From: Parasphingopyxis lamellibrachiae
GTDB lineage: Bacteria > Pseudomonadota > Alphaproteobacteria > Sphingomonadales > Sphingomonadaceae
Direction of reading: 5' to 3'
Assembly (NCBI RefSeq): GCF_003385775.1
Contig: NZ_QRDP01000004.1
Span: 2,254,457 to 2,318,456, forward strand
Length of the DNA stretch: 64,000 nt
Below, piece by piece: positions 1-7,614 of this stretch (positions within the stretch are counted from its first letter, which is position 1; each line of letters opens with the position of its first letter). The notes below the pieces were generated by a model. That model had not been told where the DNA came from and searched no databases. It was given only the letters and a program-made list of their open reading frames with translations. Position numbers and translations under genes: made by a program.

Positions 1-409
1 CGGGGCGCGGCGTCCGGCTTGCGGCGATGCCGGAGCCCATTGCCGGTTGCATGATCAGAAACGGGGCCGCGACCGTACCGATTCCGACGACAAGGGCGGG
101 TCCAATCGTTGGATTGCGTCCCCAGTCAGGGCCCCAGGCGAACAGCAATATGGCTGCAAAGACCATGCCCGTTAGATAGTGGAACATCCATCCGATGACG
201 CGCTCGCAGGGTATCGGGTTGGCCGCGCCAATGGCATCATGCCTGAAGCGACCGCGCACGATATGGCCGAGCCACCGGCCCACCAGGCCATAATCCAGCA
301 GTGGAATAGCAAAAACGAAGCGCCGGATGACGGTCCACAGGTCCATCAGTAAGGTCGCACCCATTCCGACAGCTGCGCTGTGGAGAAGGAAAATTCCTAC
401 CTCGGTCAT
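1..409 (-). CDS. DUF2938 family membrane protein (3' part missing)
   Basis: This is the N-terminal 136 residues of a membrane protein that runs off the left edge. It starts at the ATG at 409, which overlaps the stop of the upstream methyltransferase (ATGA), so the two are translationally coupled. The pattern of an early hydrophobic segment containing GMGATLLMDLW, then a DYGLVGRWLGH motif and further hydrophobic stretches (MVFAAILLF, PALVVGIGTVAAPFLI), fits the DUF2938 family of small integral membrane proteins of unknown function. The methyltransferase and this gene probably share the MerR-type promoter at 1321-1351. The family call comes from motif recognition and the function is unknown. 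Confidence 0.75.
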   Translation of the reverse strand, partial: MTEVGIFLLHSAAVGMGATLLMDLWTVIRRFVFAIPLLDYGLVGRWLGHIVRGRFRHDAIGAANPIPCERVIGWMFHYLTGMVFAAILLFAWGPDWGRNPTIGPALVVGIGTVAAPFLIMQPAMGSGIAASRTPRP

Positions 410-1281
410 GTCGCAATCTCCTCCCGTCCGCCGCTTGCAGAGGGAGCACGCGCCGTGATGACCCAGCAGGCGGCTGTGAAATTGACCGTCTCCCCGACAA
501 TGTAGCGATCGAAAGCCGGGCGGACGGCCGCCAACATCTTTTCACGCTCGTCTTTCCCGGCTCCTTTCAGGGCTGCGCCAAGCGGTCCCATCTCGGACAC
601 ATAGGTGTCGAGTTGGGCCGCCGGGAACGCGCAGTAGAAATCGACCGGCTCAAGGTGCGGCGCTGTCCAGCCGGTCGCGTCCAATATCCCGCGCACATAG
701 GGGGCCTCGGCAAAGCCGAACTGGCCCGATTTATTGGGCCGAAACGCCGGTAGATCGATCAGCGGCGCGGCCGCCTGCACGGCCTCTGTCATGAACGGAT
801 TCTGGTCGGGACTGCGCCAGGCGATCAGGGTCAACCGGCCGCCGGGTCGCATCGCGCGGCGTAAATTCAGGAAAGCGGCAACCGGATCGGCGAAGAACAT
901 TATGCCGAAGCGGGAGACAATTGCATCGGCGTCGTTGCCGGAGAAATGATGGTCCTGCGCATTCGCGCACAGAAATTTGGTGTCCAGGCCCTCGCGTCCG
1001 GCGCGTTCACGTGCCGCCGCGATCAGCGGGGCCGATATATCGACACCCGTGCAGCGCGCGCCCGGTCCCAGTCGCCGGGCCAGCGCGAGCGTGGTTGCCC
1101 CTCCGCCGCAGCCAATGTCGAACAGGCGTTCCGGCCCGTGTGCCGCAACCTCTTCCGTCAGCTTTTTCTCGATTGGCTCGAAAATCCTATCGAGCAGTAC
1201 CTGCTGGTCGACCCAAGTCTGTCCAACGGCTCCGTTCCAGTCGATTCCGCCATCGGTTTGGGTCGATTGCGCGTCTTGCAT
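406..1281 (-). CDS. class I SAM-dependent methyltransferase
   Basis: A predicted 291-residue soluble methyltransferase. Motif I is clear (FDIGCGGGATTLALARRLG, near residue 70), followed by an acidic motif II (TGVDIS) and a GIMFFADPVAAFLNLRRAMRPGG segment typical of UbiE/SmtA-like enzymes. The substrate cannot be told. The ATG at 1281 is chosen because AGGGAGA lies a few bases upstream; an upstream TTG at 1335 lies inside the operator and is unlikely to be used. The gene is first in a two-gene unit with DUF2938 (ATGA overlap) and is divergent from a MerR regulator, so it is probably that regulator's target. Confidence 0.85.
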   Translation of the reverse strand: MQDAQSTQTDGGIDWNGAVGQTWVDQQVLLDRIFEPIEKKLTEEVAAHGPERLFDIGCGGGATTLALARRLGPGARCTGVDISAPLIAAARERAGREGLDTKFLCANAQDHHFSGNDADAIVSRFGIMFFADPVAAFLNLRRAMRPGGRLTLIAWRSPDQNPFMTEAVQAAAPLIDLPAFRPNKSGQFGFAEAPYVRGILDATGWTAPHLEPVDFYCAFPAAQLDTYVSEMGPLGAALKGAGKDEREKMLAAVRPAFDRYIVGETVNFTAACWVITARAPSASGGREEIAT

Positions 1282-1320
1282 AAATTGTCTCCCTGCTTGC
1301 ATCTCATGTCTGAAAATCGC

Positions 1321-1351
1321 ACCATGCCACTTCAAGTCGACTTGAGGTCAA
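1321..1351 (-). promoter_or_regulatory. MerR/SoxR-type operator within a 19-bp-spacer promoter
   Basis: Read on the minus strand there is a -35 TTGACC (1346-1351), a 19-bp spacer (1327-1345) and a weak -10 CATGGT (1321-1326). The spacer is filled by the perfect 14-bp palindrome TCAAGTCGACTTGA (1332-1345), which extends to a 20-bp near-palindrome at 1329-1348. A dyad inside an over-long spacer is the hallmark of promoters activated by MerR-family proteins, and the half-site CCTCAAG matches the SoxR type. It sits between the divergent MerR gene (ATG at 1354) and the methyltransferase (ATG at 1281), so it likely serves activation and autoregulation. Confidence 0.8.
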
Positions 1352-1353
1352 GC

Positions 1354-1857
1354 ATGAAAGCACTGGATATTTCCGAGGTGGCAAAACGATCGGGCGTACC
1401 GGCCTCGGCGCTGCGTCACTACGAGGAAAAGGGGCTTATCGAATCGATTGGCAGGCGGGGCCTGCGGCGAATATTCGAACCGGTGGTTCTCGATCAGCTG
1501 GCGCTGGTTGCGCTGGGCCGCGCTGCGGGCTTTTCACTGGATGAGATTGCCCGGATGTTCGGCGTGGACGGCCGGCCGAAAATCGATCGCGCCATGCTGG
1601 CCGCGAAGGCCGCAGATCTTGATGCGACGATCCGCAAGCTGGAAGCGATGCGCGACGGGCTGCGCCACGCGGCGGCCTGCCCCGCGCCGAGCCATATGGA
1701 ATGCCCTAAATTCCGTCGGTATTTGCGCGTGGCCGCCGCCGGCGCCCATGGCGGCCGCAAGCGGGACAGGCTGGCGGCCCCCTTTAGTTCGGGTACCGGC
1801 AACAGCCTTTCACATGATCGTTCACCACGCCGGCCGCCTGTAGATAGGCGTAGATGA
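1354..1857 (+). CDS. MerR family transcriptional regulator
   Basis: A 167-residue regulator. The N-terminus has the winged helix-turn-helix DISEVAKRSGVPASALRHYE, followed by GLI and RIF segments, GFSLDEIARMF, and a dimerisation helix with DLDATIRKLEAMRDGLRHA. One potential ligand-binding cysteine cluster is visible (ACPAPSHMECPKF), so redox or metal/organic sensing is possible but unproven. The ATG at 1354 lies 8 bases after the operator palindrome; longer upstream readings would run through the operator. The last 24 or so codons overlap the 3' end of tag on the other strand and are rich in Arg and Pro, so the extreme C-terminus may be poorly conserved. Confidence 0.85.
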   Translation: MKALDISEVAKRSGVPASALRHYEEKGLIESIGRRGLRRIFEPVVLDQLALVALGRAAGFSLDEIARMFGVDGRPKIDRAMLAAKAADLDATIRKLEAMRDGLRHAAACPAPSHMECPKFRRYLRVAAAGAHGGRKRDRLAAPFSSGTGNSLSHDRSPRRPPVDRRR

Positions 1858-2368
1858 TCGTCGAGCCGACAAAGCTCATGCCGCGTTTTTTGAGTGCCTC
1901 CGATATCGTGTCGGAAAGCGTTGTCGAGGCAGGGACGTCGGCGAAGTTTTGCGGACGATTGACGATGGGTTCGCCGTCGACATGGCTCCAGAGCCAGCTG
2001 TCGAAGCTGCCAAACTCCTCCTGCATCGCGATAAAGGCGATGGCGTTTTTACGCGCCGACCGGATTTTCAGCCGGTTGCGGATGATGCGCTCATCCTCGC
2101 GCAGGGCTTCCAGTTCCTCATCCGTCATCGCTGCGACGCGCTCGATATCGAAACCGTGAAAGGCCCGGCGATAGCCATCGCGCTTCTTGAGCACCGTTTC
2201 CCAGCTCAGCCCGGCCTGCGCGCCTTCGAGGATCAGCATTTCGAACAGCTGGCGATCGTCATGGACGGGGATGCCCCAATCGGTGTCGTGATAATCGCCG
2301 TAAAACTCCTTGCCCGGCTGGCCACCGAAACAGCGTTTCCTGCCATCGCTGCCGAGCGTCAGATCCAT
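1784..2368 (-). CDS. tag: DNA-3-methyladenine glycosylase I
   Basis: The 194-residue base-excision repair enzyme Tag, which removes 3-methyladenine from alkylated DNA. The Tag core is recognisable: RCFGG, YHDTDWGIPVHDDRQLFE, LEGAQAGLSWETVL, and IVNRPQN. The zinc-snap residues of the family appear as Cys13 and His27 at the N-terminus and His185 and Cys189 (DHVKGCC) at the C-terminus. The ATG at 2368 is preferred because the Tag domain begins about ten residues later; the reading frame stays open to 2419, but that would overlap the upstream gene. It is convergent with the MerR gene, overlapping its 3' end by 74 bases. Confidence 0.93.
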   Translation of the reverse strand: MDLTLGSDGRKRCFGGQPGKEFYGDYHDTDWGIPVHDDRQLFEMLILEGAQAGLSWETVLKKRDGYRRAFHGFDIERVAAMTDEELEALREDERIIRNRLKIRSARKNAIAFIAMQEEFGSFDSWLWSHVDGEPIVNRPQNFADVPASTTLSDTISEALKKRGMSFVGSTIIYAYLQAAGVVNDHVKGCCRYPN

Positions 2369-2378
2369 ATGCCGCAGC

Positions 2379-2885
2379 TTAGCCGAGCTTGCCGAATTTC
2401 GCTTCGAACGCCTCGACATTGCCCTCGGCGAGCAGAACGGCCTGCTCCACCCAGCGATCGCGTTCGATGCGCTGGGCGAATGTACCGCCCAGCCTGGCGC
2501 CCACGGTTTCGATATCGCCTGCCGTCCAGCCTGCTATCTGTTCGAAACGCTTGACGCCCATTTCCGCCAGGCCTGCGGATGCCTTGGGGCCAAGGCCCTT
2601 GATCTGGGTCAGCGTGTCGCCTGCACCGCCGCCGGAGATGCTCGCCCCGCTGCCGCTGCCGTCTTTGGACTCGCCGACCATCTCGGTATCGCCCGGGAAG
2701 TCGGGGTTGACTTCAACGCCGGTAAATTCGCCCACCACATCTTCGACCGCGGCCGCCAGCCCGTCGCTAACGCCATCGTCGCCGACTGCGCCTTCCTGCG
2801 CGCCGCCGCGTGTTCTCAGCAGAACGACGAAAACGATAACCGCCACGATGGCGATGAAAATATAGATCAGCAGATTCTCAGGCAT
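2379..2885 (-). CDS. membrane-anchored helix-hairpin-helix protein (copy 1)
   Basis: 168 residues: one N-terminal transmembrane segment (residues about 4-24, rich in I and V), a low-complexity acidic/glycine linker, and a C-terminal helix-hairpin-helix module (residues about 90-165) with LTQIKGLGPKASAGLAEMG, FEQIAGW and RDRWVEQA. The C-terminal module resembles the predicted 5' DNA nuclease-like HHH domain (COG3743 type) also found fused to other proteins. It is paralogous to the product at 4849-5433: both have the order TM, linker, HHH. Whether it binds DNA, or the module is re-used for protein contacts at the membrane, cannot be decided here. It starts 10 bases upstream of the tag start. 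Confidence 0.8.
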   Translation of the reverse strand: MPENLLIYIFIAIVAVIVFVVLLRTRGGAQEGAVGDDGVSDGLAAAVEDVVGEFTGVEVNPDFPGDTEMVGESKDGSGSGASISGGGAGDTLTQIKGLGPKASAGLAEMGVKRFEQIAGWTAGDIETVGARLGGTFAQRIERDRWVEQAVLLAEGNVEAFEAKFGKLG

Positions 2886-2976
2886 GGAGGACTCCGAAAG
2901 CTTGGGTTTCGGGCTGGCCTATGCCGGGGGTGGACGGCCCATGCAAGGCTGCACGGGCCGTCCTGTCGGAGCGGGG

Positions 2977-4755
2977 CTAGTTCTTCGAGCCCTCGCTGGT
3001 CCCGCCGGGTGCTGTGCGCGCCTCGGCAAGCTCTGTCAGTTCGACGAATTCGCGTCGCCAATAGTCGCTATTGTTGCCGCTTGCTTGGGCGAGCCGGCGA
3101 ATATCGGCAAAGCTGAATTCTCCCAGATAGGTGTCGCCGCGCAGGCGCTGCCCAAAGGCCGCAACGGCGGCAACGAACGCCATGTCGCCGCGCGGGTTTC
3201 GTGCTGTGCCAACCAGGCTGGCGCTTACGGGCTGCTCGATCAGCCGCGATTCGGCTTCGCCGGGCAGCTTGTAGCGCAGCCGGAGATGGGCAAGTTCCGC
3301 GCCCAGATCGCCGCGTTCGGCCGTCCGGTTTGCGGCATAGCGCCGCTCGGGCAGCCAGCCGCGCGATCCCGTGGGAACCACTTCGTAAAGCGCTGTTACC
3401 TGATGGCCTGCGCCGATTTCCCCGGCATCCACCGTGTCATTGTCGAAATCTTCTTCGGCAAGCAGACGGTTCTCGTAACCGATCAGGCGATATTCACTGA
3501 CATGGGCCGGATTGAACTCGATCTGGATCTTCACGTCCGAGGCGATGGTGAAGAGCGTCGAAGAAAGCTCCTGTACCAGCGCACGGTGGGCCTCCATCGC
3601 GCTGTCGATATAGGCGTAATTGCCGTTTCCGTGATCGGCGATCTGCTCCATCATTGCTTCATTGTAATTGCCAGTGCCGTAGCCGAGCGTGGTGAGCGAG
3701 ATGCCGGCCTCGCGCTCGCGTTCTACCATCTCGATCAATTGCTCGCGATTGGTGGTGCCGACATTGAAGTCACCATCCGTGGCCAGGATGATGCGGTTGA
3801 TACCGCCATCGATCATGTTGGCGCGGGCCGCGTCATAGGCGAGGCTGATACCCGCCGCGCCGGCCGTCGATCCGCCCGAACGCAGTTCGCCCAGCGAGGC
3901 GATGATCTCGTCGTGGTCGCTGGAGCCGGTAAGGATCGTCTTGGTCGATCCGGCATAGGTGACAATCGAAACCCGGTCGCGCGGGTTCAGCTGTTCCGCC
4001 ATCATCGCCATCGAGCATTGCACGAGCGGCAACTTGTCGCGGCTGTGCATCGAGCCCGACACGTCGACGAGGAAGACGAGGTTGGCCGCAGGCCGTTCGC
4101 TCCGTTCGATATCGTAACCGCGCAGGCCGATACGCAGAAGCCGCGTATTGGCGTTCCACGGCGTGGTCGCCATGTCGGTCGTGACGCTGAACGGCTGGGT
4201 ACGATCGCGCGGGCGATCATAATCGTAGCGGAAATAGTTGAGCATTTCCTCGGTGCGGACCGCCGCGCGCGGCGGCGTGCCGCCCTGGTTCAGGAAGCGG
4301 CGGACATTGGCATAGCTGCCTGTGTCAACATCGACGGCAAAGGTCGAAACCGGGGTCTCGGCCACGGCCATGATGCTGGCGACGGCTTCGCCCGCATATT
4401 GCTCGCGATTCTGCGGGGGCTGCGCATAGCCGCTGACCACGCCAGACGCGATGCGTCCGCGGCCGACGGCATCGGCGACTGCCTGCTCGGCTGCAACGGG
4501 AGCGGGTGGCGGCGGGGATGGCATCGGGGGCGGAGGAGGGGGAGGAGGAGCAACACCCGTGGGCGCGCTCTGGACGCTCGATGGCCGATAGCGGCGGCGA
4601 TCATATTCATCATTGTCCATGGCCAGAAACGGCGCACAGATCTGATCGGCCGTAGCAGGCGTCATGGGCCGCTGTGTGGCCTGGCCCGGTTGTACCGAAT
4701 AGACAAGCCCGGTCAGAACGAGCGCCGCCATCGGCGCAAATGCAAATAGCCGCAT
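2977..4755 (-). CDS. vWA domain-containing secreted protein (YfbK-like)
   Basis: 592 residues. It has an N-terminal hydrophobic signal (LFAFAPMAALVLTGLVYS), a proline-rich stretch with runs of prolines (residues about 70-86), a conserved STFAVDVDTGSYANVRRF segment, and a von Willebrand A domain with an intact MIDAS start DVSGS (residues 231-235), then TGSSDHDEI and ATDGDFNVG. The C-terminal part (YKLPGEAESRLIEQPV and after) resembles the DUF3520 region of YfbK-type proteins. It is probably exported and metal-binding; no biochemical role is known for the family. It lies between two membrane-anchored HHH genes on the same strand, about 90 bases from each. Confidence 0.85.
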   Translation of the reverse strand: MRLFAFAPMAALVLTGLVYSVQPGQATQRPMTPATADQICAPFLAMDNDEYDRRRYRPSSVQSAPTGVAPPPPPPPPMPSPPPPAPVAAEQAVADAVGRGRIASGVVSGYAQPPQNREQYAGEAVASIMAVAETPVSTFAVDVDTGSYANVRRFLNQGGTPPRAAVRTEEMLNYFRYDYDRPRDRTQPFSVTTDMATTPWNANTRLLRIGLRGYDIERSERPAANLVFLVDVSGSMHSRDKLPLVQCSMAMMAEQLNPRDRVSIVTYAGSTKTILTGSSDHDEIIASLGELRSGGSTAGAAGISLAYDAARANMIDGGINRIILATDGDFNVGTTNREQLIEMVEREREAGISLTTLGYGTGNYNEAMMEQIADHGNGNYAYIDSAMEAHRALVQELSSTLFTIASDVKIQIEFNPAHVSEYRLIGYENRLLAEEDFDNDTVDAGEIGAGHQVTALYEVVPTGSRGWLPERRYAANRTAERGDLGAELAHLRLRYKLPGEAESRLIEQPVSASLVGTARNPRGDMAFVAAVAAFGQRLRGDTYLGEFSFADIRRLAQASGNNSDYWRREFVELTELAEARTAPGGTSEGSKN

Positions 4756-4848
4756 TGGAAATCTCCCCTCAGCTGCCGACCCAATGTAACAGTATCACAT
4801 CATCCCCTGAACCGGAGCTTAATGTCTTTTGTCAGCCTTTGGGGTAAC

Positions 4849-5433
4849 CTAGAGGCGACCGTTCATTTTTCCAAATTCCCGCTCAAAGGCCGCAATATCG
4901 CGGTTGGCGAGCATGCGCGCCTGATCGACCCAGCGATCGCGGCTGACCCGGCCTTTGAAGGTACCGAGCTGCGAATCGACTTCTGCGACCTGGTCTGCGT
5001 CCCAATCGGCAATCTGGGAAAAATGAAAGACGCCCAGCCCGTGGAGCATATCGCCCAGCTTGGGGCCGACACCTTTGATGAGCGTAAGATTGTCCGGTTC
5101 ACCGTTCGGTTCGGTCAGAAACGGCGAAGGTGCCGGGGTCGGTTCTGCTACGGCTTCCGGTTCGCTATCCGCGACGGGTTCTGGTTCGGGTTCCAGCGCA
5201 GGTTCAGGCTCGGCATCGGCGACGGGTTCCTCAATCGTCGGGAGTTCCGCGACCGGCTCGGGCTCAATGGCTGGCGGAGCGGGAGGAATGATCGGGGCGC
5301 TGACCGCAGCATACCCAAATTCCGCCTCCTGTGCATCGCGCGACGGATCGCGCCAAATCCATGCGCCGATAATGAAACCGAGTATGGCCGACAGCGACAA
5401 AACCAACCAGAGGCTAGCGATCAAATAGAACAT
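4849..5433 (-). CDS. membrane-anchored helix-hairpin-helix protein (copy 2)
   Basis: 194 residues with an N-terminal transmembrane segment (FYLIASLWLVLSLSAILGFI), a basic/aromatic juxtamembrane region, a roughly 60-residue Pro/Glu/Ala-rich linker built of imperfect EPEP and AEPE repeats (residues about 55-105), and a C-terminal HHH domain (DNLTLIKGVGPKLGDMLHGLG, FSQIADWDADQVAEVD, RDRWVDQARMLA). The HHH half matches the product at 2379-2885 residue for residue at many positions (IKG.GPK, QIA.W, RDRWV.QA, AFE..FGK), so the two are paralogues. It follows a 32-codon membrane gene and the OmpA-like gene in one minus-strand run. Confidence 0.82.
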   Translation of the reverse strand: MFYLIASLWLVLSLSAILGFIIGAWIWRDPSRDAQEAEFGYAAVSAPIIPPAPPAIEPEPVAELPTIEEPVADAEPEPALEPEPEPVADSEPEAVAEPTPAPSPFLTEPNGEPDNLTLIKGVGPKLGDMLHGLGVFHFSQIADWDADQVAEVDSQLGTFKGRVSRDRWVDQARMLANRDIAAFEREFGKMNGRL

Positions 5434-5445
5434 CCATCGCCCTCC

Positions 5446-5544
5446 CTAGGCTGCTTCCCGGCCCCAGATCAGCCAGGCGATGCCCAGCCCGATCAGGAAA
5501 ACCGCGATATTCAGGAGAAGCAGCTCGATCCACAGTGCAAACAT
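5446..5544 (-). CDS. 32-residue single-span membrane peptide
   Basis: A short gene that standard length cut-offs miss. Its ATG at 5544 overlaps the stop of the upstream OmpA-like gene (TGATG), indicating translational coupling. The product is almost entirely one hydrophobic helix (LWIELLLLNIAVFLIGLGIA) with a short charged tail WGREAA, and ends 12 bases before the HHH gene start. Such peptides often accompany membrane complexes. Its reality rests on the coupling, the clean transmembrane composition and the tight fit between two genes. Confidence 0.65.
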   Translation of the reverse strand: MFALWIELLLLNIAVFLIGLGIAWLIWGREAA

Positions 5545-6251
5545 CAGCCTGCTCCCCCATTTGCCAGACTCACGGTGAATTCGATCCGCCGGTTTGCAGG
5601 ATCCACCGGATTGCCTTCCAGCGGTTCGTTCGCACCCTTGCCAATCGTTGTCAGCATATCGGCCGATACACCGCGTTCGACCAGCGCATCGCGCACGGTT
5701 GTCGCGCGAAAGGCCGACATTTCCATCGTGACATTCGGCCGTCCTCCGCCGGTACCATGGCCAGCTATTTCGATCCGGACGCCGGTACAGTCGTGCGCAA
5801 TTTCCGCCATCCGGTCTAGCAGTCGTTGCGCCTCCGGGTTGAGATAGGGTGAACCGCTGCGGAACTGGATCCGGTGGCTGGCGATCACGGCGTTCAGTTC
5901 GTCGCGACATGTTTCTGCCGCCGTTGCTTGGGCCGTTGCCATTTCCACTGCCTCGGCTGGATCGGGCCGAGCCCATGTCGCGGAGGAGACGCCGTCAAGC
6001 GCCTGCACCGCTTCGAGGAGCTCAGCGCGTTCCATATTCGGCAAGTCGCCGGCCAGCTCCAGTGTCCGGCGTACCGGGCTGCGCGGCACTGAGACACCGA
6101 CATTGCCTGCACCGCGCGCGGTCAGCGTCTCGGACGCCCGGCTCTCAATGTCATCGGCGATCGCCCTGGCCTGACCGAATGGCTCCAGCCAGACCCATGT
6201 CAACAGGCCCACGGCCAATAATCCGACGAGAAATTTCGCCTGTGCCGACAC
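5544..6251 (-). CDS. OmpA-domain membrane/periplasmic protein
   Basis: 235 residues with an N-terminal uncleaved-looking hydrophobic anchor (FLVGLLAVGLLTWVWL), a middle region that may be BON-like (VSVPRSPVRRTLELAGDL), and a C-terminal OmpA-like peptidoglycan-binding domain: IQFRSGSPYLNPEAQRLLD, RIEIAGHG, SAFRATTVRDALVERGV, and NRRIEFTV. In the family this domain binds diaminopimelate in peptidoglycan. It is the first gene of a minus-strand run with a membrane peptide and the HHH protein, suggesting a cell-wall-contacting assembly, which is an inference from order only. Confidence 0.85.
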   Translation of the reverse strand: MSAQAKFLVGLLAVGLLTWVWLEPFGQARAIADDIESRASETLTARGAGNVGVSVPRSPVRRTLELAGDLPNMERAELLEAVQALDGVSSATWARPDPAEAVEMATAQATAAETCRDELNAVIASHRIQFRSGSPYLNPEAQRLLDRMAEIAHDCTGVRIEIAGHGTGGGRPNVTMEMSAFRATTVRDALVERGVSADMLTTIGKGANEPLEGNPVDPANRRIEFTVSLANGGAG

Positions 6252-6281
6252 TGATTTTGCTCCCGCCCGCCCCGAAAATCA

Positions 6282-6306
6282 GGCCTGAATCTCTGGCCTG
6301 AATCTC
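6282..6306. repeat. short tandem duplication
   Basis: GGCCTGAATCTC occurs twice head-to-tail (6282-6293 and 6295-6306, separated by a T) in the gap between the OmpA-like gene and purD. It looks like a simple slippage duplication; no function is proposed. Confidence 0.6.
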
Positions 6307-6342
6307 CGGAGTGTGTCGGCCTTTCGAGATTTTTGCAAATCG

Positions 6343-7614
6343 TTAACCACGTTCCAGTTCGCGCCATCCGATGTCCGCACGGTAGAAACCGTCGGCGAAG
6401 TCGACTATTTCAAGCGCTGCATAGGCCATGTCACGCGCCTGCCGGAGCGTTTCGGCCTTGGCCGTTGCGTTGAGCACCCGGCCGCCGCTTGATATCAGGG
6501 AATCGTCTTGTTTCGTTGTTCCTGCCTGGAAAACCTTTGCGCCGCCGGCATCGGCCGTTTCGATGCCGGAGATGGCACCACCGATTTCGGGTGTGCCCGG
6601 ATATCCCCTGGCGGCCATCACGACCGTCATTGCGCTTTGGGACGAAAAGGCCGGCGTTTCTATCTCGTCCAGCCGTCCCTCTGCGGTGGCCAGCATCAGA
6701 TCGAGAAGGTCCCCCTCGAACCGCATCATCAGAACCTGGCATTCGGGATCGCCAAACCTGACATTATATTCGATCAGCTGCGGCCCCGTTTCGGTCAGCA
6801 TCAGGCCCGCAAAGAGGACCCCGCTATAAGGTGTGCCGCGACCGGCGAGGGTTTCCACGGTCGGCGTCACGATCTCCGCCATCACGCGTTTCGTCGTTGC
6901 TTCGTCAAGAACAGGAGCCGGACTATAGGCGCCCATACCTCCGGTATTCAGCCCTGTGTCGCCCTCGCCGACGCGTTTGTGATCCTGCGCCGTGCCGAAC
7001 GGGACGGCCGTTTTTCCGTCGACCAGCGCAAAGAAGCTCGCCTCTTCTCCTACGAGAAACTCTTCGATGACGATTTCGGCGCCCGCCTTGCCGAAGTCCC
7101 CTTCGAACATCCCGCTCACCGCAGCTTGGGCTTCTTCGGCCGTTTCGGCGATGATGACGCCTTTCCCGGCCGCAAGTCCATCGGCCTTGATGACAACCGG
7201 CAGGCCAAATTCTTCCAGCGCCGGCAAAGCGGCATCCGCAGATGTGAAGCGCGCGTACCGCGCCGTCGGAATGCCTGCTTCCGCGCACAGATCCTTGGTG
7301 AAACCCTTGGATCCCTCGAGCCGTGCGGCCTCCTTGTCAGGCCCGAACACGGGAAAACCCATTGTGCGCAAATTGTCGGCGAGACCGTCGACCAACGGTG
7401 CCTCGGGGCCCACCACGACCAGTTCGATCGAGTGTTTGAGGCAGAAGTCGATCGTTCCGCGATGATCGCCATCCTTGATCTCGACGATTTCGGCATGCTC
7501 GGCTATTCCCGGATTGCCGGGTGAGGCAAACAGCTTTGTCAGCTTGGGCGATTGCGCAATCTTCCAGGCCAGCGCATGCTCGCGTCCGCCCGATCCAAGT
7601 AACAGGACATTCAT
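6343..7614 (-). CDS. purD: phosphoribosylamine--glycine ligase
   Basis: 423 residues, normal PurD length. It makes glycinamide ribonucleotide from phosphoribosylamine, glycine and ATP in de novo purine synthesis. Diagnostic segments are [17 protein letters not shown] at the N-terminus, [31 protein letters not shown] (ATP-grasp), [17 protein letters not shown] and [12 protein letters not shown]. The ATG at 7614 is preceded by a strong GAGGAAG ribosome binding site; the longer open frame reaching 7806 is only xseA antisense. Its start codon overlaps that of the divergent xseA. purE and purK lie about 18 kb away. Confidence 0.97.
   Translation of the reverse strand: MNVLLLGSGGREHALAWKIAQSPKLTKLFASPGNPGIAEHAEIVEIKDGDHRGTIDFCLKHSIELVVVGPEAPLVDGLADNLRTMGFPVFGPDKEAARLEGSKGFTKDLCAEAGIPTARYARFTSADAALPALEEFGLPVVIKADGLAAGKGVIIAETAEEAQAAVSGMFEGDFGKAGAEIVIEEFLVGEEASFFALVDGKTAVPFGTAQDHKRVGEGDTGLNTGGMGAYSPAPVLDEATTKRVMAEIVTPTVETLAGRGTPYSGVLFAGLMLTETGPQLIEYNVRFGDPECQVLMMRFEGDLLDLMLATAEGRLDEIETPAFSSQSAMTVVMAARGYPGTPEIGGAISGIETADAGGAKVFQAGTTKQDDSLISSGGRVLNATAKAETLRQARDMAYAALEIVDFADGFYRADIGWRELERG

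Noticed and set aside
2884..4749. A 621-codon open frame on the plus strand opposite the vWA gene
   Set aside because: The minus-strand protein has a signal peptide and intact MIDAS motif; the plus frame is compositionally an antisense shadow.
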